Positions 1 through 11,580 of a DNA stretch of 64,000 nt are shown in pieces. The position numbers and the translations under genes were made by a program. Origin of the DNA: Lichenibacterium minor. GTDB taxonomy: Bacteria; Pseudomonadota; Alphaproteobacteria; Rhizobiales; Beijerinckiaceae. The stretch covers positions 1-64,000 of the forward strand of contig NZ_QYBB01000009.1 in assembly GCF_004137685.1 (NCBI RefSeq). Reading direction: 5' to 3'. The notes under the pieces are model-generated. The model made no database searches. It saw nothing but the letters and a program-made list of their open reading frames with translations, and was not told where the DNA came from. Numbering within the stretch: the first letter of the stretch is position 1; each line of letters begins with the position of its first letter.

Positions 1-77
1 CCTTCATCTGGACCGCCTCAGCCGCCAGCGTCATGGCCAAGCTCAGGGTGCATCAAACGAATGACTCAGAGCACTAG
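1..77 (+). other. 3' tail of a reading frame entering from the left (possible IS end)
   Basis: An open frame runs from the window edge to a TAG at 75-77; the visible residues read FIWTASAASVMAKLR followed by a short polar tail. It has no start in the window, so it can only be the end of a longer gene. It overlaps the last codons of the truncated membrane gene on the opposite strand. The stop lies in CTAG (74-77), which fits the YTAR target site known for IS5-group elements. I infer a transposase end, but 24 residues are too few to name a family, and the frame could be chance. Confidence 0.3.
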
Positions 78-404
78 GGCGAGGTAAAGCACCGCAATCG
101 ATAGGTAGCCTGTGCCGTCTGCGAGCCACAGGTCGAGCAGAAACACGGCGCGGGCCGTCGCGATCCGATGCTCGTTATGCTGCGCCACGAGGTCGGCAAA
201 GCCGAAGCGGCCGGCCTGTATATCGTTGATCCTGCGCACAAACTCCCATTGATCGTAGAACGGAACGGGGCGGCTCAAGTGATAGCCGAGGGAGAGGGAG
301 GTCACAATCAGAACGGCGCTGACGAGCGCGCAGAAACACAGTACGGCGGCGCGCCAGGATCGCACGCCATAGATCGATCTTGCCGACACTTCGGATGCAC
401 CCAT
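66..404 (-). pseudogene. N-terminal fragment of a polytopic membrane protein, truncated
   Basis: The fragment encodes about 112 residues from the ATG at 404; an in-frame TTG at 521 would add 39 unconvincing Arg-rich residues. It has one clear hydrophobic helix near residues 15-40. This is followed by a loop containing PFYDQWEF and QHNEHRI, then a second helix that stops abruptly after YLALVL at 66. The PFYDQWEF/HNEHR pattern resembles the first periplasmic loop of large (about 500-residue) uncharacterised membrane proteins, often near polysaccharide genes, so most of the protein appears to be missing. Base composition here is visibly less GC-rich than the genes that follow. The stop coincides with the frame entering from the left, so an insertion or rearrangement is the likely cause. 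Confidence 0.5.
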
Positions 405-527
405 TCCGATCGGGGCGACCCCGTCGACCTTCAACCGTTCCTTTGCAGTCGTGAGCCCACGACTGTCAACGCTCGCCTGGGCGGACCACCTCAAACGTGT
501 CCGGCGTGGCGTGCGCGGCAAGCCCGG

Positions 528-1430
528 TCAGCCCGTCCAGCGCGGCGGCTGGAAGCCTCGCGGCGCGTAGCCGAGCACATCCAGGCCCTCCGCCACGTCG
601 AAGACGAGGTCCTGGTTCATGCGGGCGAAGACGGCGCTGCCGAAGCCCGTTTCGCGCAGGATGCCCACCCGCGCCGCGGCGCCGAAGGCGAAGCGCAGCA
701 GCGGCACCGGCAGGACGACGAAGCGGGGTTTCAGGCCCTGGCTGGCGAACACGCGCTCCGCCATCGCCCGGTAGGTCAGGACCTCGCCGCCCGCGATGTC
801 GAAGGCGCGGTCCGCCGCGCGGGGCTCGTCCAACGCCCCCAGGATGGCCTTGGCGATGTCGTCGACGTGGATGGGCTGGCGCAGGCCCGAGGAGGGCCGC
901 GCGATCGGCAGCACGCGGGCGCGGCGGACGAGCCGGATCATGCGGGCGACGTTGCGGTCCCCGCGGCCGTCGTAGACCAGCGTCGGGCGCAGCACCGTCC
1001 ATGTCGCGCCGTGGCGGCCGCACCAATCCGCGAGGGTCGCTTCGGCGCGCCCGAGCTTGCGGGCGGTGGCGCGGTCCTTCGGGTCGTCGCTGTCGGCCTT
1101 GGAATGCAGGCTCGTCGACCCGATGGCGACGACCGACCGCGCGCCGCGCAGCCGGTCGAGCGACGTGGCGAGCAGCGCCAAGGGCAGCACGCTGACCACG
1201 GCCGCGCCGGGCGGGACCGTCCAGGGCGCGTCCGCCTCGAAGTCGACCCGGGCGAAAGCGACGCCCGGCGGGAGCGCGACGTCGCGGCGCGCCACCGCGA
1301 GGGTTTCGACCCCGGCCGCCGCCAGGCGGGGCAGGAGGCGGCCCGCGATCAGGTTGCTCGCGCCCAGCACCACCACGGGGCCGCGCGGCGGCGGCTTCGC
1401 CGGGGTCGTCGTGTCGCCGTCCACCGCCAT
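528..1430 (-). CDS. NAD(P)-dependent sugar epimerase/dehydratase-family protein
   Basis: An extended short-chain dehydrogenase (SDR) of about 300 residues. A Rossmann strand with the glycine motif GASNLIAGRL lies near residue 20. Later comes VVAIGSTSLHSK, where the family Ser/Thr sits, then LRPTLVYDG and a C-terminal IAGGEVLTYRAMAERVF segment typical of nucleoside-diphosphate-sugar epimerases. A classical YxxxK is not obvious, so catalysis is unproven; NAD(P)H-binding, non-catalytic relatives exist. I prefer the ATG at 1430 to the GTG at 1463, which only adds Arg-rich residues. It is divergent from the capD-like gene and probably belongs to the same surface-glycan locus. The exact substrate cannot be told. 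Confidence 0.75.
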   Translation of the reverse strand: MAVDGDTTTPAKPPPRGPVVVLGASNLIAGRLLPRLAAAGVETLAVARRDVALPPGVAFARVDFEADAPWTVPPGAAVVSVLPLALLATSLDRLRGARSVVAIGSTSLHSKADSDDPKDRATARKLGRAEATLADWCGRHGATWTVLRPTLVYDGRGDRNVARMIRLVRRARVLPIARPSSGLRQPIHVDDIAKAILGALDEPRAADRAFDIAGGEVLTYRAMAERVFASQGLKPRFVVLPVPLLRFAFGAAARVGILRETGFGSAVFARMNQDLVFDVAEGLDVLGYAPRGFQPPRWTG

Positions 1431-1608
1431 CCGCCCCCGCTCCCCGCGCCGCCGGGGCGGCACGAACCCCGCCGGTTTAACCCCCGCCCCTCCGCCGTGT
1501 CACCCCGGGCCGCCGCGAACACGGGGTGCTTTCGGCGGCGAGTTCCGCTAAACCGGCCGCCGACGATCGACGCCCCGGCACGGACCGGGGGTTCGGTGAA
1601 GGGGATCG

Positions 1609-3645
1609 ATGACGAACCAACGTGACACGCCGGCCCTGTCGCAGTTCCTGAAGCGCGGCATCATCATCGCCCACGACCTCGTGGCGACGGCGCTGAGCTT
1701 CGGCGGGTGCCTGATCCTGCGCTACCAGTTCTGGCAGCTGGCGCCCATGTCCGACGAGATCGTCTGGATCATGCCGTTCTTCGTGGCGCTGGCCGCGGTC
1801 GTCTACCGCGTGTTCCCGCTCTACGCGTCGAAGTGGCGCTTCGCGTCCCTGCCCGACCTGTTCAACATCTTCAAGGCCGCGAGCCTGCTCGCCATCATCA
1901 TGCTGGTCGGCGACTACGTGCTGCTGGCGCGCGGGCTCACCCCCTGGCTGATGTTCGGCGAGAAGACGGTGGCGATCTATTGGCTGCTGCAGATGTTCCT
2001 GCTCGGCGGCCCCCGCCTGGCCTACCGCTACCTGAAATACGTGCAGTCGCGCCGCGCCGGCGACCGCGAAAGCGCCAGTTCCGTCGTCATCCTGGGCCGC
2101 GCCACCGAGGCCGAGGTCGTGCTGCGCGCGCTCGAAACGGGCCTGCGCCGCCGCTTCGTGGCCCGCGCCATCCTGTCGCCCCAGCGCACCGACTACGGCA
2201 CGTCCATCCGCAACGTGCCGGTGCTCGGCAACTACGCCGAACTCGAACGCGTGGTGGCCGAAGCGCAGGACGGCAACCAGCCCATCGCCCGCATCATCGT
2301 GGCGCCGAACGAGTTCGTGCCCGAAACGGAATCCGAGCTCCTGCTCGCCACCGCGAACCGCCTCGGCATCCCGCTGTCGCGCATGCAGACGATCGAGGAA
2401 GGCGCCAGCGTCGCCGCCGCCTTGAAGCCGGTCAACATCGAGGACCTGCTGTTCCGCCCCAGTGTCGAGGTGGACCGGGCCATGCTGGCCGACCTGCTCG
2501 CCGGCAAGCGCGCCATCGTGACGGGCGGCGGCGGCTCGATCGGCTCGGAGATCTGCGCCCGGCTGATCGCCTTCGGCATCTCGGACCTGCTGATCCTCGA
2601 CCATTCGGAGCCGGCCCTCTATAACATCCTCGAAAGCCTCGCGCCGCTGTGCACCGGCGCCGTGCAGCTCGCGGGCAAGATCGCCGACGTCCGCGACCGC
2701 GAGCGCATCTTCACGCTCTTCCGGGACTTCAAGCCAGACCTCGTGTTCCACGCCGCGGCGCTGAAGCAGGTGCCCTTCCTCGAGGTCGACTGGACGGAAG
2801 CGATCAAGACCAACGTCTTCGGCTCGGTGAACATCGCCGACGCGGCGGCCGGAACCGCGGCCGCCGCGGTGCTGATCTCGACCGACAAGGCCGTCGACCC
2901 CGTGTCGATCCTGGGCGCCACCAAGCGCTTCTGCGAGATCTACGCCCAATTGCTCGACGCCGAGGCCGCCGCCACGCTGAAACCCGTGCGGCTCCTGTCG
3001 GTGCGCTTCGGCAACGTGCTGGGCTCCGTCGGCTCGGTGGTGCCGCGCTTCAAGGCGCAGATCGAGCGCGGCGGGCCCGTCACGGTCACGCATCCCGACA
3101 TGGTGCGCTACTTCATGACCGTCCGGGAAGCCTGCGACCTCGTGCTCACGGCGTCGGCCCACGCGCTCGGCCGCAAGAACGCCAACAGCGAGCGCGCTTC
3201 CGTCTACGTGCTGAAGATGGGCCAGCCCGCCCGCATCGTCGACCTCGCCACGCGCATGATCCGCATGGCGGGGTTCGAGCCCGGCCGCGACATGGAGATC
3301 GTGTTCACCGGCGTGCGCAAGGGCGAGCGGCTCAACGAATACCTGTTCACCGGCGACGAACCCGTGCTCGACATCGGCGTCGACGGCGTCACGGCGGCCC
3401 GCACGGTCGGCTACGACCGCGCCCGGATCGCGCGCTGGCTCGACACGCTGGCGGGGTCCATCGCGTCGGGCAGCCGCGCCGATGCCGACCGGGTCTTCGC
3501 CGAAGCGATCCCGTCCTTCGCCAAGCTGCTGCGCGAGCGCGCCGGCGGCGTGGTGGTCGACCTCCAGGCCGCGCGGGCGCTGGGGCCCGAACGGCCCCCC
3601 CTGCCCGACGGCGAAGCCGGACTCGCCGGGGCGGCACGGACATGA
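1609..3645 (+). CDS. CapD/FlaA1-type nucleoside-diphosphate sugar 4,6-dehydratase, membrane-bound
   Basis: The protein has 678 residues, the usual length of the WbpM/CapD long form. The N-terminal 140 residues hold about four membrane helices, followed by a CoA-binding-like Rossmann domain (about 155-280). The catalytic SDR domain starts with TGGGGSIGSE near 305-314. Active-site STDKAV is present, followed by PVSILGATKR. Members of this family convert UDP-GlcNAc or related sugars to 4-keto-6-deoxy products for O-antigen, capsule or exopolysaccharide. In the catalytic YxxxK position, where WbpM-like enzymes have Met, this protein has Leu, which is odd. The start is supported by a GGGGAT ribosome site 5 bases upstream. 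gtrA and a glycosyltransferase follow on the same strand. Confidence 0.88.
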   Translation: MTNQRDTPALSQFLKRGIIIAHDLVATALSFGGCLILRYQFWQLAPMSDEIVWIMPFFVALAAVVYRVFPLYASKWRFASLPDLFNIFKAASLLAIIMLVGDYVLLARGLTPWLMFGEKTVAIYWLLQMFLLGGPRLAYRYLKYVQSRRAGDRESASSVVILGRATEAEVVLRALETGLRRRFVARAILSPQRTDYGTSIRNVPVLGNYAELERVVAEAQDGNQPIARIIVAPNEFVPETESELLLATANRLGIPLSRMQTIEEGASVAAALKPVNIEDLLFRPSVEVDRAMLADLLAGKRAIVTGGGGSIGSEICARLIAFGISDLLILDHSEPALYNILESLAPLCTGAVQLAGKIADVRDRERIFTLFRDFKPDLVFHAAALKQVPFLEVDWTEAIKTNVFGSVNIADAAAGTAAAAVLISTDKAVDPVSILGATKRFCEIYAQLLDAEAAATLKPVRLLSVRFGNVLGSVGSVVPRFKAQIERGGPVTVTHPDMVRYFMTVREACDLVLTASAHALGRKNANSERASVYVLKMGQPARIVDLATRMIRMAGFEPGRDMEIVFTGVRKGERLNEYLFTGDEPVLDIGVDGVTAARTVGYDRARIARWLDTLAGSIASGSRADADRVFAEAIPSFAKLLRERAGGVVVDLQAARALGPERPPLPDGEAGLAGAART

Positions 3646-3675
3646 CACGGTCTCGCCACCACGGGCCGGGACGCT

Positions 3676-3697
3676 GTTGCGGACCGGCAACCTTTTT
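3676..3697 (+). terminator. Short hairpin with T-run after the capD-like gene
   Basis: GTTGC (3676-3680) pairs with GCAAC (3687-3691) across a 6-base loop and is followed at once by CTTTTT. It is weak, but it is one of the few T-runs between genes in this window. It lies in the 118-base gap before gtrA. Confidence 0.35.
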
Positions 3698-3763
3698 GCA
3701 AGCATCGCGTGCGATCGTGTCGCGCGAGCCCGGGACCGTCCGGGAGATGACGGGAGCTGCCCC

Positions 3764-4189
3764 ATGAACCGCACGTCGCTGGCCCGGCGCCTCCGCCGCC
3801 CCGAAACGCGCCGCTTCGTCGCCTTCCTGCTGACCGGCGGGCTCGCCGCCGCCGTCAACGTCGCCAGCCGGGTGGTGTTCGACCTCGTCATGCCTTACGG
3901 CGCCGCCGTCGCGGTGGCCTACCTGGTCGGCATGACGACGGCCTTCTTCCTGGCCCGCCTGTTCGTCTTCGAAGCCTCGGGCCGCAGCCTGCACGTCGAA
4001 TACGGCCGCTTCGCCCTCGTCAACGTCGCCGCGCTGGTCCAGGTGCTCGCCGTCAGCCTGGGCCTCGCCGAGCTGGCCTTCCCGGCCCTCGGCCTGTCCT
4101 GGCATGCCGAGCTCATCGCCCATGTGATCGGCGTGCTGAGCCCCGTCGTGGTCAGCTACCAGGGCCACAAGCGCTTCTCCTTCGCTTGA
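3764..4189 (+). CDS. GtrA family membrane protein
   Basis: A small integral membrane protein of 141 residues with four hydrophobic helices and the GtrA hallmarks RFVAFLLTGGLAAAVN at the start and SYQGHKRFSF at the end. GtrA-like proteins are thought to flip or present undecaprenyl-linked sugars for polysaccharide modification. I chose the ATG at 3764; a longer open frame upstream only reads an alternative frame of the preceding gene. Its place between a sugar dehydratase and a glycosyltransferase supports a role in the same surface-glycan pathway. Confidence 0.85.
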   Translation: MNRTSLARRLRRPETRRFVAFLLTGGLAAAVNVASRVVFDLVMPYGAAVAVAYLVGMTTAFFLARLFVFEASGRSLHVEYGRFALVNVAALVQVLAVSLGLAELAFPALGLSWHAELIAHVIGVLSPVVVSYQGHKRFSFA

Positions 4190-4250
4190 CGCCCCGCCCG
4201 GCGTCGGCTTTCTGCCCGCTTCCGACAGCGACGGGGCAGGCCTGGGCACG

Positions 4251-7200
4251 ATGACGAAGAACGACGGCGGGTCCGGAGCGCGCCCCATCCCCCTGCTCGC
4301 CCGCCTGCTGTCCGGGCTCTTCGGCGACGCCGACCGGCGCGCGCTGCGCCTCGAAGCGCGCCGCCTCGCCGATGCCGGCCTGATCGCCCCGCGCTTCTAC
4401 CGCGCCGCCCGGCCCGGGCTGCGCGGTCCCGCCGCCGAGCACTACCTCCGCCACGGGCACGGCGCCGGGCACGACCCCCACCCCGCCATCTCGGCGCGCG
4501 CCCTGGCGGCCCTGTTCCCGGACGGCGGCGGCCCGAACCCGCTCGCGCTGTTCCTCGACCGGGCCGAAGCGCAGGACGCCGCGCTGCCCGACGCGCTGCG
4601 CTGCGCCGTCGAGCCGCTGCCGGACGCGATCCACACGGGGCTCGGCACGGCGGTGTTCGTGCGGGGCTGGGCCTATGCGCCGCGCGGCCGCATCCGCTTC
4701 CTCGACGTGACGGTGGGCGAGGCGCGCACACCCGTGGCGGACCATTCGCAGCCCCGCGCCGACGTGCTCGACGCCGAGCTCGAACACGACCCCGAGGGCA
4801 ACAGCTTCTTCAGCGGCTTCGAGGCCGTGGTTCCCCTGCCCGCGGTGGCAGGGCCCGAGGACCGCGAGGTCCGCCTGAGGCTCGTCACCCGCGACGGCGC
4901 CGTGCTGGAGCGGGCCATCGGCACGATGACGCTGCTGCCCGGCGACGGCCGCTCGCCCGTCCCGGTCGTGTGGTCCGGCCGGGATACGGGCGACGGCCCG
5001 CGCGTCGCCATCTGCATGGCGACCCACAACCCGCCGCTCGACCTCTTCGCCGCGCAGGTCGCGTCCATCAAGGCGCAGACGCACCGCAACTGGATCTGCA
5101 TCGTGTCGGACGACGCATCGCCCGACGTCGCGCTCCGGCGCATGGCGCCGATGCTCGACGACCCGCGGTTCGTGTTCCTGCGCAACCCGGACCGGCTCGA
5201 CTTCTACGGCAACTTCGAGCGCGCCCTGCGGGCGGTGCCGCCCGACGCCGACATGGTGGCGCTGAGCGACCAAGACGACCGCTGGCACCCCGACAAGATC
5301 GCCACCCTGCTGGGCGCCATGGACGACGAGGCCCAGCTCGCCTATGCGGACGTCCGCATCGTCGACGGCGAAGGCCGCGCCCGCTCCGACACGTTCTGGG
5401 ACGCGCGGCGCAACAACTTCACCAGCCTGCCGAGCCTGCTGTCGGCCAACACCGTGATGGGCGCCGCCAGCCTGTTCCGCGCCTCGCTGCTGCGGCAGAT
5501 CCTGCCCTTCCCCGAGCGGCTCGGCGCCGCCTACCACGACCACTGGATCGGGCTGAACGCGCTCGCGGCCGGCGCCATCCGCTACGTCGACCGCCCGCTG
5601 CACGACTACGTGCAGCACGGCGGCAACGTCATCGGCCACAAGCGCGACGCCGACGCGCCGGGGCTCGCCGAGGCGGGCCGGGCGGTGGCGTCCGCCCTGC
5701 GGCGGCGCGGGCCCGTCGGCCAGGTGCTGCGCGACATCGTCGCCCGCGCCACGGTCGACCGCCAGTCGCTCGTGGCGCAGAAGGCCGTGCTGGCGCGCGT
5801 GCTCCTCCTGCGCCACCCCGGCGCGCGGCCCGGCGTCCGCCGCGTGCTGGAGCGGATGAGCGGGCTGACGCGCCTCGCCCCCGCGCTGCGCGAGCGCCTG
5901 CTGGCCGCCGTGGAGAAGCGCCCCACGCTGAACCACGAGGGCCACTTCCTGCGCGCCGTGCTGGTGTCCCGCGGGCGCCAGGCGGCCTACCGCGCCCTGC
6001 GCGGGCCGCAGATGAAGCGCATCCGGCGGCGGCGCATGGTGCACGGCATGCGCCACCTCCTGGCGAGCGGCGACGCCGCGGGGCGGATCGACTTCCGCCA
6101 TTCGGGCCACGGCCGCGACATCCCCGCCATGAGCTTCGGCCATATCGGCTGGATCTTCCACAACGTGTCGCCGCTGACGCTGCGCCCGTCGCCCGACGAG
6201 CCGAAGCGCGTCAACCTGCTGCTGGCGACGATCAACTTCGACGTGCTGTTCGGCGGCTACATCGGCATGTTCAACTTGGCGCTCAGGCTCGGCCGGGACG
6301 GGCACGCGGTCCGCATCGTGCTCCTCGACGAGACGGACGTGAACCTCGCCGACTGGCGGGCCCGCATCGCCCGGTACCCCGGCCTCGGCCACCTCTTCGA
6401 CGCCGTGGAGGTCGCCTACCGCCACGACCGCGCGATTCCGCTCGCCGTGTCGCCGGACGACCGCTTCGTGGCGACGAGCGGGTGGAGCGCCCACGTGGCC
6501 CACAAGGCGACGGCCGCGCTGGGCCAGGGGCGCTTCGTGTTCCTGATCCAGGAGTTCGAACCCTTCTTCGGCCCCATGAACACCAACACGGCGCTGCTGC
6601 GGCAGGCCTACGACTTCCCGCAGTTCGGGCTGTTCTCGACCGCCCTGCTGCGCGACTATTTCCGGGACAACCGCATCGGGCTGTTCGAGGCCGAGGGCGG
6701 CGACGAGCGCGCCGCGGTCTTCTCCAACGCCATCCAGCGCTTCGCGCCGACGCGGGCGCAGCTCGAGCGGCGCGGCCGCCGCATCCTGTTCTACGCGCGC
6801 CCGGAGGACCACGCGGCGCGCAACATGTTCGAGATGGGCATCGCCGCGCTGGTGGCGCTGTTCTCCGACCCGGCGGTCGTGGCGGCGGGCTGGACGGCGC
6901 ACGGCATCGGCTCCATCGCGACGGCCGACCGGCTGGAGCTCGTGCCCGGCACCTTCCTGACGATGGTGCCGAAGACCAGCCTTCAGGGCTACATCGACAT
7001 GCTGCCGGGCTTCGACGTCGGCCTGTCGCTGATGCTGACCCCGCACCCGAGCCTCGTGCCGCTGGAGATGGCGGCGGCGGGGCTGCCCACCGTCACCAAC
7101 ACCTTCGCCAACAAGACCGAGGCGGCGCTCCGCGCCATCTCGCCGAACCTCATCGGCGTGAAGCCGACGCTGGACGGCATCGTGGACGGGTTGCGCGCCG

Positions 7201-7328
7201 CTATCGCGCGGGTCGACGACGTGGACGCGCGGCTCGCAGGCGCGGGGGTCATGACGTGGCCGACCGATTGGGACGAGGCCTTCCCGGCGGACGCGATGGA
7301 GCGGGTGAACGCGGTCCTGACGGAGTGA
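4251..7328 (+). CDS. Two-domain glycosyltransferase (GT2 plus WsaF-like rhamnosyltransferase domain)
   Basis: The protein has 1025 residues. The first 230 residues are poorly conserved. A GT-A, family-2 transferase domain follows (about 253-450), with CMATHNPPLDLFAAQ, VSDDASPD and the metal/nucleotide motif LSDQDDRWHPDK. After an Arg-rich linker, a GT-B-like domain starts near 650 (LLLATINFDVLFGGY) and includes FLIQEFEPFFGPMNTNT, a pattern I associate with WsaF-type rhamnosyltransferases. The combination suggests a bifunctional polymerising or capping enzyme for a deoxysugar-containing polysaccharide, which fits the dehydratase upstream. No membrane helices are evident, so it is probably cytosolic or peripheral. 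Acceptor and donor sugars are unknown. Confidence 0.8.
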   Translation: MTKNDGGSGARPIPLLARLLSGLFGDADRRALRLEARRLADAGLIAPRFYRAARPGLRGPAAEHYLRHGHGAGHDPHPAISARALAALFPDGGGPNPLALFLDRAEAQDAALPDALRCAVEPLPDAIHTGLGTAVFVRGWAYAPRGRIRFLDVTVGEARTPVADHSQPRADVLDAELEHDPEGNSFFSGFEAVVPLPAVAGPEDREVRLRLVTRDGAVLERAIGTMTLLPGDGRSPVPVVWSGRDTGDGPRVAICMATHNPPLDLFAAQVASIKAQTHRNWICIVSDDASPDVALRRMAPMLDDPRFVFLRNPDRLDFYGNFERALRAVPPDADMVALSDQDDRWHPDKIATLLGAMDDEAQLAYADVRIVDGEGRARSDTFWDARRNNFTSLPSLLSANTVMGAASLFRASLLRQILPFPERLGAAYHDHWIGLNALAAGAIRYVDRPLHDYVQHGGNVIGHKRDADAPGLAEAGRAVASALRRRGPVGQVLRDIVARATVDRQSLVAQKAVLARVLLLRHPGARPGVRRVLERMSGLTRLAPALRERLLAAVEKRPTLNHEGHFLRAVLVSRGRQAAYRALRGPQMKRIRRRRMVHGMRHLLASGDAAGRIDFRHSGHGRDIPAMSFGHIGWIFHNVSPLTLRPSPDEPKRVNLLLATINFDVLFGGYIGMFNLALRLGRDGHAVRIVLLDETDVNLADWRARIARYPGLGHLFDAVEVAYRHDRAIPLAVSPDDRFVATSGWSAHVAHKATAALGQGRFVFLIQEFEPFFGPMNTNTALLRQAYDFPQFGLFSTALLRDYFRDNRIGLFEAEGGDERAAVFSNAIQRFAPTRAQLERRGRRILFYARPEDHAARNMFEMGIAALVALFSDPAVVAAGWTAHGIGSIATADRLELVPGTFLTMVPKTSLQGYIDMLPGFDVGLSLMLTPHPSLVPLEMAAAGLPTVTNTFANKTEAALRAISPNLIGVKPTLDGIVDGLRAAIARVDDVDARLAGAGVMTWPTDWDEAFPADAMERVNAVLTE

Positions 7329-7332
7329 GGCC

Positions 7333-7357
7333 GGGTCCGGCCGCGCAGGCCGGGCCC
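7333..7357. terminator. Strong hairpin between convergent genes
   Basis: GGGTCCGGCC (7333-7342) pairs over 10 bases, with one G-T wobble, with GGCCGGGCCC (7348-7357) across a 5-base loop. It sits directly after the glycosyltransferase stop and faces the 3' end of the parvulin gene. No T-run follows. Confidence 0.4.
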
Positions 7358-7440
7358 GACGTTTCGAGCCTGGGCGGCGCCCGAGCGATGCCGCCTTCGT
7401 TTCTCCCGGGGCCTGGGCGACCGGAGCCGCCCCGCCGTCG

Positions 7441-8316
7441 TCAGGGCTTCGGGGCGGGGGCGGCCGGGGCGGGCGCCGCCGGGGCGGGCGCGGGGACCGG
7501 GGTCATGCGGTCGATCTTGGCGGCCTCGCGCAGCTTGGTGATGTCGTCGCTCTGCGCCTTCTGGGCGACGTAGCGGGCCACCTGGTCCTTGACCTGGTCG
7601 AAGGGCGGGAAGGCCTTCTCGCGCTTGCCCTCGACCTTGATGACGTGCCAGCCGAACTCGCTCTTCACGGGGTCGGACACCTGGCCCGGCTCCATCTTGA
7701 AGGCCGCGGCGGCGAATTCTGGCACCATCTTGTCCTTGGTGAACCAGCCGAGGTCGCCGCCCTGGGAACCCGGGTCCTTCGACACTTCGTCGGCCACCTT
7801 GGCGAAGTCCTCGCCCTTCTTCACGCGCTCCAGCGCCGCCTTGGCTTCGGCCTCGGTCGGCACCAGGATGTGGCGGGCGTGGATCTCGGTCTCGGGCGGC
7901 TGCGCCTTGGCGGCGTCGTCGTAGACCTTCTTCTCGGCGTCGGGCGTCACGGCCGTCTTGGCGATGTTGCCGAGCAGGGTCTCCATGAGGACCTTGTCGT
8001 GGTAGTAGGCCATCTTCTTGGCGAAGTCGGGGTCTTCGCCGAGCTTCTGCTGGGTCGCCTGCCCGGCGGCCAGCTTCAGGTCGATCAGGTAGTCGACCAC
8101 GTAGGCTTCGCGCTGCTGGCCCTGGAGCTGCTGGGGCAGCGACGGGCCGAGGTCGGCGGCCGCGATCCGGACGTCATCGTCGGTGATGTCGGAGCCGTTG
8201 ACGGTGGCGAGCGTCTTGGCGGCGGCAGCCGTGACCGTCGCCGAGCCGACCAGGGCGGTGGCGGCGAGCATCGCGGCCGCCAGCAGGCGCAGCGGGGCGT
8301 CGTATCGTTTCAACAT
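7441..8316 (-). CDS. Exported PpiC/parvulin-type peptidyl-prolyl isomerase
   Basis: The protein has 291 residues. An N-terminal signal peptide (hydrophobic 10-32, Ala-rich end) indicates export to the periplasm. A SurA-like N-terminal helical part includes LVDYLIDLKLAAGQA. A parvulin domain lies at about 139-235, with EIHARHILVPTE, GGDLGWF and FGWHVIKVE. The last 20 residues are an Ala/Pro-rich tail. Such proteins assist folding of secreted or outer-membrane proteins. The gene is divergent from secA, which fits a shared export role. The 5' region is shared with the secA promoter. Confidence 0.9.
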   Translation of the reverse strand: MLKRYDAPLRLLAAAMLAATALVGSATVTAAAAKTLATVNGSDITDDDVRIAAADLGPSLPQQLQGQQREAYVVDYLIDLKLAAGQATQQKLGEDPDFAKKMAYYHDKVLMETLLGNIAKTAVTPDAEKKVYDDAAKAQPPETEIHARHILVPTEAEAKAALERVKKGEDFAKVADEVSKDPGSQGGDLGWFTKDKMVPEFAAAAFKMEPGQVSDPVKSEFGWHVIKVEGKREKAFPPFDQVKDQVARYVAQKAQSDDITKLREAAKIDRMTPVPAPAPAAPAPAAPAPKP

Positions 8317-8619
8317 GGGAAGGGTCCTCGAAACACCGGTGAACGCGGGAGATGGAGGTCGCCACCGGTTCGGGCAACGCCTGCCCGCCCCGGGCCCGTC
8401 GAGCCTCGACCCGCGATTGACAGGCTTTGGGCCGGCTCATATCCGTCCCGGGGATCCAAAGCCACCGCTTTCTCGGGGGCCCCCTCCGCGCGTTGCGGCG
8501 CCCCCCGGCGCGCCTTACATGCGCGGGTGCCGCCACGATCGTGCTAAAGAAGCGCGGACTGACGGAAGGTTCAGCCGCGCGCATCCGATGGCGCGCGGCC
8601 CAGACAGGGTTTTCGACGG
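8317..8619. other. Divergent intergenic region between the parvulin gene and secA
   Basis: This 303-base gap holds no convincing gene. It contains one sigma-70-like promoter toward secA (annotated separately) and GC-rich palindromes such as GGGGGCCCCC near 8475-8484 that could fold in a long secA leader. No SecM-like arrest peptide was recognised in it. Confidence 0.5.
8417..8445 (+). promoter_or_regulatory. Candidate sigma-70 promoter for secA
   Basis: A perfect TTGACA at 8417-8422 is followed, after a 17-base spacer, by TATCCG at 8440-8445. It points to secA and would give a leader of about 170 bases. The -10 matches only its first half, as is common in GC-rich alphaproteobacteria. Confidence 0.45.
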
Positions 8620-11448
<2,829 letters not shown>

Positions 11449-11459
11449 TCGCGGTTCTG

Positions 11460-11484
11460 TCTCCACCCCTGCCTGGGGTGGAGA
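11460..11484 (+). terminator. secA terminator-like hairpin
   Basis: TCTCCACCCC (11460-11469) pairs perfectly with GGGGTGGAGA (11475-11484) around a 5-base loop, 11 bases after the secA stop. There is no T-run. Confidence 0.5.
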
Positions 11485-11580
11485 TGGCCTGAATGGAAGT
11501 CTCTTCCGGGAGGAGGGGGAGAACGGCGAACCGTTTCGCCTCGGGGTTGGACTCCGTCGGGAAACGCGACACTCGGGAGT

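Noticed and set aside
168..1625. Long plus-strand open frame of 485 codons
   Set aside because: It is antisense to the truncated membrane gene and the epimerase, has Arg/Ala/His-rich sequence with no domain, and is a GC-rich shadow frame.
1477..3891. 804-codon minus-strand open frame opposite capD
   Set aside because: The sequence is His/Asp/Gly/Arg low complexity, typical of the complement of a high-GC gene; the plus-strand capD product has full family motifs.
4152..7046. 964-codon minus-strand open frame opposite the glycosyltransferase
   Set aside because: Antisense shadow; no start site, motif or hydrophobic pattern.
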